From contig NC_092356.1 of NCBI RefSeq assembly GCF_963676685.1, positions 47,207,601 to 47,271,600 of the forward strand: a stretch of DNA of 64,000 nucleotides. The letters run 5' to 3'. The notes below the pieces were generated by a model. It was not told the origin of the DNA and searched no databases. It saw nothing but the letters and a program-made list of their open reading frames with translations. This stretch comes from Mytilus edulis (Eukaryota > Mollusca > Bivalvia > Mytilida > Mytilidae). This document shows positions 36,206 to 48,400 of this stretch, one piece after another. Numbering within the stretch: the first letter of the stretch is position 1; each line of letters opens with the position of its first letter. The position numbers and the translations under genes are program-made.

Positions 36206-36281
36206 CAATCATTCGTTTGCTCATTGGTTCGTAGGTTGGTTCGTCCATTTGTTAATTCGTTCATGCATTTTAAACATATCA

Positions 36282-36401
36282 TTATACATGTGCGAGTTGG
36301 CACCAGTTTTCATCTTGTTCATAGAGGACCCTTTCTGATGCTGGACTTCTGCTACCATGTCGATGACCAATTAACCAATATGTTTTCATCATTCCTTTAC
36401 C
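36282..36401 (-). CDS. guanylyl cyclase last coding exon
   Basis: The acceptor TTGTTTACAG ends at 36402. The exon starts GGT AAA GGA (phase 0), encodes [12 protein letters not shown] and a polar tail ending QLAHV, and stops with TAA. The remnant of a family-C repeat ends about 20 bases upstream of the acceptor. Confidence 0.85.
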   Translation of the reverse strand, partial: GKGMMKTYWLIGHRHGSRSPASERVLYEQDENWCQLAHV

Positions 36402-39400
36402 CTGTAAACAAGAAACAGTTGCATAAATATAGGAAGATGTGGTATCAGTGCCAATGAGACAACTCGCCACCCAGTTATCCCCGTATTAGCCTTATTATTT
36501 GGTACGCCAGACTTTTAATGTGAATTGTTATCACAAGACTCAAGTCCTGTCATGTAATGTTTTAATTTAATGTTATATTTAAAATTGCCATAAAAGCAGG
36601 AGGCTTGGCATGCCACAAAACCAGGTTCAACCACCATTTATTTCTTGAAATTGCCTGTACCAAGTCGGGGAAATGGTCATTGTTATATTATAGTTCGTTT
36701 CTGTGTGTGTTACATTTTAATGTTGTGTTTCTGTTGTGTCGTAGATCTCCTCTTATATGTGATGTGTTTCCCTCAGTTTTAGTTTGTAACCCAGATTTAT
36801 TTTTTTCTCAATTTATCTATGAATTTCGAACAGCGGTATACTACTGTTGCCTTAATTCATCAGTTGCGCTCAAATTAAGATAGTTCGATGGTCAAATTAT
36901 TAACCTGGTCTCAAGTTGACTGTTGTTTGTGTGTTTGTGTGTTTGTGTGTTTGTTTTTTTTTCGATTTTAGCAATGATTTTTTTTCTTCTATCTTTGAAC
37001 AGTCATTGTCCTCTCTTTCATTTAGACATATGAGCGTGAATGTGTATAAGTTTTGTCATCATTATGCAGCACATTGGAGGTTGTTTGTGAACTTATAAGT
37101 AATACATATCATCCTAATAACATGTTGCAGAAGTGCTGCATGTTTCTTTCCAAATTCCGTGAACCTATGTTCTAATTCATGGAAGTCAGTTTTATTGTGT
37201 CTGTAATAACAAAAAAATGCTTGCTTTATTTAATATGATAAATTCCGCATTTGTTATCAATCCTACTTTCAGCACGTTTTTAATTAACGCATTTAAAGAG
37301 ACCTAACTACGACATAAAATAAAAGTGAAAGGTTGCATTTACTTTAATTCCTTTGGTTAAAGTTACCTTTATTGTCATTTCACCTCGTTCACGTATTAAA
37401 AGTTGTGGAAACTTTTCTAATGCTGTCTTTGTACTTGTTGACATTTGAATCATACATGCTATGGAAAAAAAGGAATCATAAAAAAATAAAAGTGTTATAT
37501 ACATTATAACTAGGTTCGATTAAACAATAACTTATTCGATTGTTGTGTTTCTATTAGTATTAGAATAACGGACAACAACAGATTGACCATCCATTTAATT
37601 CTTACCAGATGAATAAAAAAAGCTCCTCGAGAAGAATAGGACATTCTCTATATACATATACATGATATAATCTTTTATTGAAATCATTTCAATAATTTTG
37701 TTTGGACTTTCTTAGATAATCGTTTTCGTCTGTCTACTGCTTATATCTTGTTTATGAATTTAAATGATAAATTACAAACTCTATGTAGTTTATTAATGAA
37801 TACTTGAGGGATGTAAAAAGAAATTTAACTTAGTTGTCTTGTCTTCACAATCTATAATGAAATATTTTATCGGTAGTATATATTGTTTGATACAAAACAA
37901 ATCTTATATCTGCTGTTTTTGAAATATGTTTTGAAACTCAGAGAATTCAAATTGATAAATTGATTGATGTTTTTCACTACTTTCGGCACTATTGTGCTCT
38001 GTCACGGTAGGCTTAATTGTGTATTTTTTTTATATTTGTATCGGAATGAAAGACGGTATCAAATCATTGAAGTAAACAATGATAAACATGAATACATGAA
38101 ATGCCTATCAATATTTTAGTTTTATTGGCTTCCAATCAATCTATTTCACCTACATAAAACTCAACCGAATCGGTTTGTATATGATATTTCGGGTTTCCTG
38201 ATTTCAAATTCAATTGAACTTTTCAATTTTAACACCTAATTCATATTCACAATCTGTGTGCATAATGTTCTGAAAATATTACAGAAAATCTACGATGAAA
38301 GTACAAAGCACAAACGATATAAAAGTGTACTATTCAAGACAACAGTCGAAACTTAAAAGAGTCGAACACGCCATATGTTTTTAATGTTCTTCGCGTAAAA
38401 ATCTGTATTCATTAGCTTCTCTGTAAAAATAAAATAACAAAAATACCGAACTCCAAATGACGCAATATGTCGGTGTTTATCTTTGCGACTTAATTCCTTG
38501 CGTATGATTAAATATCAAAGATTGCAAAGTAAGATTAATCAACTGGTTCCAATTGTCTACAACTGCTCTATCGATATTTATATATATATAGCTGTAGTAT
38601 ACCTTTGTGTAAGAAATCGACGTCTGATATTAGGTTTAAAAGTTAAAAAGACTATTTGTTCTATCTAAAATTTAAGTTAATTAACTTGTGTCGATTTCTT
38701 TTCTGATCTTTGATTTCCCTTAAATGCACTATGATAATATGTAAGTTATTTATGAAAAATATAGAAAAAAATCTTGAATATATTTTGATTTAAACAAATT
38801 ATAATGTCTCTTTAACACTTTGATTTTGCTCGAGATCCTTACAAATTTAAGTATGTACAAAGTATCGGCATAAGTCTTTCAGAACTCCAGGTAATGATAA
38901 TCTTCTATATTCGTACATATAAACGTAAAAAAGTAGATACAATTAAACTGCGTTTCAACTCCCCCCCCCCCCCCCCCCCCCCCCCATCTTAGTTCTGTTG
39001 ATGAGTACGTTTTAGAACAGAGAAGAATGATGACAATGGGTCACTCTGACTCTTTTGTCGAAAAAAACCCTGTCGAAGCAAAGGCAAAAAAAAACCCCAC
39101 CCCGAAATGAACAAACGATAAAACAAGAGTACATGCATATAAACCCCAACATTTTGGATGTATAAAACTATTAGATGGACATAAATCGGCTAACACATTT
39201 ATTTTATAATTCCATATTTACAACATAATCTTAACACTTAGTTTACAGTATGTAAAACTCACGTTTACTTGTTGATTCCATTCTTGAAGCCACATTTACA
39301 GTATCACCAAACAAACAATACCGTGGCATTTTAGTTCCTACAACTCCAGCAACAACAGAACCTATAACATAAGTATACGAAAACTCATCAGTGATACCTG

Positions 39401-42400
39401 GATTGGCATTTGGTACTCCAGATGTGTATATATTATATTATATGGTTCATTTAAAAAAAAATCGTCAATATTTTTGTAAATATGACTTGTGAGGAAAATA
39501 CAGTTTTATCATCATTTAAATTTTGGTATCCTGCATAGTGCAACGAAGGTTTACCTACTTACATACGAACAATAAGGTCTGCGGGTTTTCTTGGAAATCG
39601 TACTCAAAGCTCTAAAATGAACCCAAGCTGCATATTCCAACTCCAAAAATACCAAATTTCGTATCAAAATAGATATAGTTACAAAAATCTTACAATTTGC
39701 AACTATTAAAATAGAAAATACAAGGTAGATTTATATTAATATGCTTTAAATCAGAGACTGCATATGTCCACTACATAACGGTCAATTACATAACTATTGA
39801 TCTAAATTTGTTATGTAGTGAACATTTTTGTTATGCAATTGCCCTTATCGTCATGAAGGTAGCAAAAATCAAAAATCAAAGTCGAACGTTAAACACTGTA
39901 ATAACCGTAGTTAAAGTGTGTAGAAAAAAGTACATGTACTTTATAATATGTATTGAATAGGATATCAGTTATTGGTACTAAAACATTGAGGTATCATCAT
40001 AATGCCGTCGTTGTGTAGTTGAGGTAACCGTAATTCTGTAATTTCTGTACAATATATTGTGAGGATACTGTTATATCATGTGGGGTGTTGGTATTATATT
40101 GTGATGGGAAGAACAGATTTTAGCATTGTTTCTTAAGACTGCATATTGTAGATTTTGTTCAGGTAAATTATAACGAGTTCATTAGCATATTTCAAATTGA
40201 ATTGATCAACATTTTGCTTTTCCAATTTCTATCTATAATATGAACGGATTTTGTAAAAGATCCATTGAATGAAGTACAATGGTACCGTATATGTCAAAGA
40301 AAACATCGATCAACGGTATCAACATCAGACATATGTATCTGTATGCAAATCTAAATCTGACACTACCCTTACATTAAATTCTTTATAAGATATAAACCTT
40401 TATCACGTAAAAAACAATCGCGAATAAAATCTAGATGTTTATTTTTTTGTTTAGTGTCAAATGAAAAATTGCACTTAAACACATTACAGTACACTGAATA
40501 TATATATATAGTTCTGCAACGTTTGTCAACCAGAACAATTAACGGAAAATATTGCCCTTCCATGTGAAACAGTATATGATGGATATATTAAAATATTTTT
40601 ACTATCATGATTTTCACACATAGTCAGTATGCATGTGCGGTATCAAAATATGCAAAGATAAATATGCCTCCATGAACTATTTTTTTTCTCGAAATATGTC
40701 AGCTTATAATGTGCATGTTTATCTAAAAACACCAACAAAAATATTCAATACTTAAAAAAAAATCATCTTTTTGTTATTTTTGATATTTTTGATTTTCCAC
40801 ATTTGAAAATGCCTGTACCAAGTCAGGAATATGACAGTTGTTGTCTATTCGTTTGATGTGTTTTGTCATTTGATTTTGCCATGTGATTAGGGACTTTCAT
40901 AATGAATTTCCCTCGGAGTACAGTATTTTTGTGATTTTACTTTTTGACCAGTGTACTTGTTGTTGTTAATTGGCCCATACTGTATGGGCCTTTCCGTTAA
41001 TGCAATGAAAATACTATTAATAATTGGTGAAATCATACAATTATTTGTAATAAATAGTTATCAAAGGTACCAGGATTATAATTCAGTACGCCAGACGCGC
41101 GTTTCGTCTACATAAGACTCATCAGTGACGCTCATATCAAAATATATATAAAGCCAAACAATTACAAAGTTGAAGAGCATTGAGGATCCAAAATTCCAAA
41201 AAGTTGTGCCAAATTCGGCTAAGGAAATCTATGCCTGGAATAAGAAAATCCTTAGTTTTTCGAAAAATTTAAAATAAAGATCGTAGACAATTTTCTTGCT
41301 AATACAAAAGAATTTCTGCTGTAACGCTACAGATATTTGGCATATGGAAATTATTGACGATAGAAAAGTTATCATCCATCATTTACTTAATGTTTAATGC
41401 CCTGCAGTGAATTTCGAATACGTAAATATACCTTATATCCGTTTTCCGTTGTAACTACTCTAATATCACCTAACCGTTTTGATTTCTTTCGCGAGTTTCA
41501 TATTTTTATCATTAACAACGCTTATCTGCTGCATGTGGTTGTCTTGTTTTTAATTAAATTGCTTCCTGGATATTATGTAAACTGATAAGGTTACTCTGTG
41601 CACAACACTCTTCAATTAATATAACGATTCAACTCAATTTTCTGTCAATGAGGCAAACTGAACTCGTCTGTTTATACAGACAAATGTGTCGTTTCTAACA
41701 ATGATAATAATTCTGTTCTACATACTTGCAATTAATCCAAGAACATGGTAGGTTTAACTTACACGAGATATTGACCATTTACTTTCAATTTATATCAGAT
41801 TTGTCAAAATAGTCATTCTCATAATGTTGAAAACAATGGACTCTAATAATGCTTTCAAACCCATACGTTTTTTTTTTTCGTTGAAAAAAACTTCTTGATT
41901 TTACTGTTGTTAATATATGCATGACACATTTCTAAATCCTATTTAGAAAGTAGTCGATACGGGCCTTATCTATCGTATCGATATTAAATTGTGTCTCCTC
42001 TGTTGTTTCGTTTTCTTAAATTATGTCAATAACAATTTTATGATATCTCATGCAGTCTATTTATAAGACTGAATTATACGAATACTAAAACATAACTACA
42101 GAGTATAGACATGATCTATCAATAAAGAACAAAAGAAGTCGTGAGCGTCCATAAAACACTTCAATCTTTCAATACAAAGTCATTTCTAGTTCTTTACTTT
42201 CCGTGAGAATGACCTTGGATGTCACTTCAATCTTTCAAAACAAAGTCATTTCTAGTTCCTTACTTTCCGTGAGAATGACCTTGGATGTCACTTCAATCTT
42301 TCAAAACAAAGTCATTTCTAGTTCTTTACTTTCCGTGAGAATGACCTTGGATGTCAGTTTTAATCTTAGAGATGTTATTTCTACTGTAAGACTTATAATC

Positions 42401-45400
42401 AAAGATTCAAATCAATATCAATCAATTAGTTAAGATTGTCTAAAACTGTTTTAAAACTTTCTTTGGTTTTCTATGTTGTGTCATGTGTACTATTGTTTGT
42501 CTGTTTGACTTTTTCATTTTTTAGCCATGGCGTTGCCAGTTTATTTTCGAGTTATGAGTTTGACTGTCCCTCTGGTATCTTTCGTCCCTCTTTTAAAACA
42601 GTAGCAAGCCAACAATATGACAGTTGTTTTCCATCTGTTAAATTTGGTTGAGCATTTGGTTTTGCCATTTTAGAATTTCCTTTTGAATTTTTCCATGGTT
42701 TTTTGTTGTTGTTACATTACTTTTTATCTGTTGATTTCAGTTTTTTTCGTCTTCTGATCAATAGAAAAAACAATATAAGGTTAAAAAGATTACAAAGGTG
42801 TATAGTCTACTGAAACGGTCAATCGACTCATGTGTTTCCTTACTATGAAATACTTTTGGTCTACTATAAAATTGAGAATGTAAATGGGGAATGTGTCAAA
42901 GAGACAACAACCCGACCAAATAAAAAACAACAGCAGAGGGTCACCAACAGGTCTTCAATGTAGCGAGAAATTCCCGCACCCGGAGGCGTCCTTCAGCTGG
43001 CCCCTAAACAAATATATACTAGTCCAGTGATAATGAACGCCATACTAATTTCCAAATTGTACAGAAGAAACTAAAATTAAAATAATACAAGACTAACAAA
43101 GGCCAGAGGCTCCTGACTTGGGACAGGCGCAAAAATGCGGCGGGGTTAAACATGTTTGTGAGATCTCAACCCTCCCCCTATACCTCTAACCAATGTAGTA
43201 AAGTAAACGCATAACAATACGCACATTAAAATTCAGTTCAAGAGAAATCTGAGTCTGATGTCAGAAGATGTAACCAAAGAAAATAAACAAAATGACAATA
43301 ATACATAAATAACAACAGACTACTAGCAGTTAACTGACATGCCAGCTCCAGACTTCAATTAAACTGACTGAAAGATTATGATTTCATCATATGAACATCA
43401 GGCACAATCCTTCCCGTTAGGGGTTTAGTATCATACCATCATAACATATATGTGAAGAACATAACCCGTGTCATGCCAACAACTGTTTTTAGAATAAATG
43501 TGTTTAGTTCCGATGCAAAGACCTTATCAGTGACTCAATATTAACGCCAAAATATGCAATCTTTAATGACTTGACAACAGTATCGTAATTATATCCCTTC
43601 TTAATAAGTCTATTCAAAGGTTTTGTAAGTTTCTGAGGTGAATACTGACACCTTTGTGCTTTATAAAGAATATTACCATAAAAAATTGGATGTGAAATAC
43701 CTGAACGTATTAGAAGTCTGCATGTTGAGCTATATTTACGAATAATGTCTTTATACCGATGATAAAATTTAGTAAATGTTTTGACTAGTTTGTGATATCG
43801 AAAACCCTGGTGTAATATTTTTCAGTAATACATAAATTTCTCTCGTTAAAATCTAAAACATTGTTACATACACGAGCGAATCGTACAAGTTGAGATATAT
43901 AAACACCGTAAGATGGTGACAAGGGAACGTCACCATCTAAAACGGATAGTTAACGATAGGAAATGACAAATCATCCCTTTTATCATAAATTTTAGTATTA
44001 TATGCATATATGTAAAGATCGAAGTATCTATAGCAAAATATTCCTCAGTGATTTACTGTTTGAGATCTTTTGACAATTTCAAACAGCACAAGATATATTT
44101 TCATCCATTTGTTGTTTGATTCGGTTTTTTTTTGCTAATTGTTCCTTATTTATGAGACCTTTCAGTAATTTTGTGGAATAAAGCTGAATGTGATTACATA
44201 TTTATGGAATTATATAATTATTTGTAAAGAAAATCGTCGACTTAAACTTGTGTTCTAATTCGACTTATTTCCTCAAAATCAAATGATATGTAGTGTTGCA
44301 TGCTGAAATCTGATTTAGCCGAACGATATCCACCATAGACACATTTCGAAAAAATAATAAAAGGAAATAAAATGTGCGCGTTTTTACTAACATAAGTCAT
44401 GATGTAACTTTTGTTAAATAAGCCAGGTTTTATTTTTTATTAGAACCTAAAAGGAAAGACAGTAAAATGATAATTCCAAATGAAAGTCAACAGATGTTTT
44501 TAAAAATGACCCTGGTGTGAAATGAGTTAAGAGGAAATTGATACAATTCTTTTTCAACCTTATCATAGCGGGTACCGTACCAATAAGATTTATCGTTAAT
44601 TGCTCTGTATATGAAATCATAAAATAATACTGAATGAACAATAAAAGTAGTCAGACAAACAAACTGTGAACGTTGATCGAATATAACCTTTACAATTATA
44701 TATATACACCTCAACAAAAGTTAAGCAACACCTAAATGATTTTGCTTCTATTTTGTTTTAAAATTAAATTTGATACTGCTTTGTTTCCATATTTTTCATT
44801 TATCTATTGTTAATCGACAGGTAAGAATTTATGTATACATTTATTTCTATGTACCTTAAAAACAGGTATTATAAGCCTACATACAAGGCTTCCTTGCAAA
44901 TTCATGCAATAAAATGTAACTGTAAACTGCAGACTACATTGTGCCAATTTACGTGCCCGTAAACCAGTCAAAAGACCATTGCTGTCTCGTAGACATCGTC
45001 AAGCTCGACATCATTGGTCACCACAATTTGTCTATTGGACTTTGAGAAAGTGGCTTGATTTCCATTGGACTGACGAGGGAAGATTCCTCCCTACATCATA
45101 TTAATGGGCGCATGCGCCTATAGCGTCCTCCAAATACAGCATACAGGGAACAGCAAATCCTTGAAACTACATCGTTTGGTGGTGGGGTATGGCAGTTTGT
45201 TGATATTTTTTATTCGACTGCAAAATGGACCTTTATGTTTTGGATTGGAATATGACGGGTCAAAACCATCGCGATAACATTCTCCGGGATATCGTTGTAC
45301 CAAATTTTGATAATCCTAATCTTGCAACTAGACCGATATTCATGGACGATAATGCTAGACTACACAGAGCACTCATTGTTTCAGAATATTTGCGACAGGA

Positions 45401-48400
45401 GGTAATTGACACAATTCCTTGGCCTGTCTGTCACTGTATATGAATCCAATTGAGCATGTCTGGGGTGAGATTGGTTGATCAGGATTCCAGTGTTGCAGAA
45501 TTTACCTGAATTACGAGCAACCTTGATTGAAGAATCTGTGAGAACATTACGACACTTAGTTCAAAGCATGAGACGATGTGTGGATGATTTTTTTCGGAAG
45601 CGTGGATAATACACTCGCATCTGATCTTAATTGTAATTTAATGTATTCACAAACAGTCACTCTCGAGTTTTGAAAAGAATTGTGTGTATAGTGCACAGCA
45701 CATTTAAAAAAAACAGTATAAGTTGAAACTTTTTATCTTGTATTTTAAGTTGCCATTTTACAACCATTTGCCCATAAAGAAATTGTCAAAAAATCAATCA
45801 TGAAAACAGTAAAATCTTTCAAAACATTCTATATGTTATCTTATAAAAACACAAATTTAGTTCAATGTATAGATATTTCGATTAGTAATGAATTCATTAA
45901 AAAACTATTCTGGAAAATTATCAAGTGTTGCTTAACTTTTGGCGAGGTGAATATATATAATTAAACCATTGTGGTGACGTCAGCCTATTCATTTACTGTG
46001 GATTCTTTTTCTAGAATCAACGCTTTCGAAATCCGTCGCTGAAATGGAATCACCAAATTATATTCTATTGTTTTCTTGGTGTGTCTAATTTCATTAAGTT
46101 TGAATTGGTCAATTTACTGATTTCTGTTCACTAATGAAATTATTTTAAAAACTTACCTTTAATTTTTGTAATTTCTATATGCCTGCACTGGGAATCAAAC
46201 CCGTCCACGAATTCTATTACGTGTTACTAACATCAACATATCGACGGAACCTCTCGGCTACGAATAGGTTACGATTTCATTGTCTAATTTATATATATAA
46301 ATGAATATATGATATACATCGGTACAACGGACACACAGGGATTGTACCTTTATATATACAAAATAGCCAATTATGTAGTATGAGTTGATAGCCGCGAGGT
46401 TTCATGGTTGAGCTCAATGATTTAGAACTTGTCGGTTTAGGTTCGAATCCTTGTATTCTTTTGTTGTCCCTATTCTCTAGTTTTCCTGTTTTTGTTTCTT
46501 GTTTTGTAATTTATTGTGGATATTTTGTTTAATAAAAGCGAGTTTGATTGTTTATTATCGGATCATTGTTGGCTATTCAACATGTTTGAAACAAAATTGT
46601 TTACATTCAACGTGTCCATTTTTGTTTTATGAATTAATACATTATTATTTTATCTGTTTATTCGCATATTCCTATGCTAGAAATTATGATGTGCCTAGAA
46701 TAAGGCTTCTTGTTAGAAATTTCGGACACATGCTTAATATACATCCTATATATATATATGTTATTTGTCAAGTTGTTGTCCCCGGCTTTGACATATTCCC
46801 CATTTTCATTCTCAATGTTATTAGAAATAAGATCAAATGCGTCTCAATTTGTCAAAACAGATAATATTCAGATGCCTAATAAATGAAGATCTTTAAGGAC
46901 TGATTTATTGTGTTCTATTTGTATTGTTTAGACCATCTAATTGTGATATATGATGTATTGTAATACATCGTTTGTCACGATAACATGGTTATTTAAACTC
47001 ACTCACTTACAATACCTTCTAATTAAGAATAGGCTTTAATTTTGAAAAGACATTAACACAATAGTTTAAGTTAAATATACAATGGATAAGCGTTGATTCA
47101 TGAAAAACAAACCATTCGTTCTCCGGGCTCATGGTTTCGTTTTCAAGAATCAACGCTTATCCATTGTATCTATATCACAAAAATATGTTGTATGATTGCG
47201 AATTGTAAAACTCTTTACAAGATACCAACTGAAACATATATTAACAACTATAGGTCATCCAACGGCATTCAGCAATGATCAAAGCTCATATCGCATATAG
47301 TCAGATATTAAAGGACATAAAACGACAAATGTAAAACAATTCAAACAAAAAAATACGGCCTAATTTATGTACAAATATATGAATGAAATACAAATATGTA
47401 ACATAATAACAAAAGACAACCACATAAATGTTTATAGTTCATATATATATTATTCATTTAGTCATATATGAACAAAAGTGTAATCTTTGTTGGAATACGA
47501 CCTGTCGAAATATTAATGTCAATCCATTTAACAAAACGAACAACATTTAAAAAAAACTAAATGAAATATGTGTCGATCCACTATTTGCATTTATTATTAT
47601 TATTCCTCGTTGTTATTCAAGCTACAGCTTGACTATTTTTATAATGATAAGGCAATTATATGCTGCCCATTTTAGTTTCCATTAAATTAACGATTCAGAG
47701 CTATTTACTGACAATGAAAAAAAATAATATATATACGTTCCTGAAATAGACCAATGCCATAGCATACTGTTGAACTAATTAAGGGACAGTAACGATGTAT
47801 AGTCTCACATTCACGCATAGAGAAGTTGAGATTATGCCATAAATTTATCTTAACCTCTTGAACTTTATCAACACAATGTAATATACCTTACCTTGGTCTA
47901 TGTGCATATTAAACAAAGGACACAGATGGATTCATGACAAAATTGTGCTTCGGTGATGGTAATGTGTTTGTAGATCTTAGTTTACTGAATATTCTTGCTG
48001 CTTACAATTATCTTTATATAATGAACTTTGCCCAGTAGTTACAGTGGAAACTATTTTGAAAGGTACGATAAGCTATTGCAACTGGCCTCCTATTTTCGTT
48101 GAAATTAGAATGCATAATATCCAAGAAACATGGCTTGATTTCTAAAGAGAAAAGTGTCGCATCTTACAAAAAGTCAGTATAACTTTTCTTTTTCCGTGTG
48201 AAAAAATTATCAAATACCTCTCTCTTTCTCATGAAAAATGTAAATTTTATGAAAATCCAAAGTTTTTCCATCCGTTTGAGCAAGTTTTAACTATGAGCGG
48301 ACGCGAGAAACACGAAGATATTTCAATGTCAGTGGTGTTTGTTGTAAGTAAATAATTTTTAAATTCGTGGTACTCGCGTCCGCTCATGTTCAAAATTCAA

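Noticed and set aside
36224..36457. Plus-strand frame of 77 codons
   Set aside because: It is the antisense shadow of the last guanylyl cyclase exon and its intron.
46182..46458. Functional tRNA genes
   Set aside because: B boxes are good, but acceptor and anticodon stems do not pair well, so tRNA-derived repeats are more likely.
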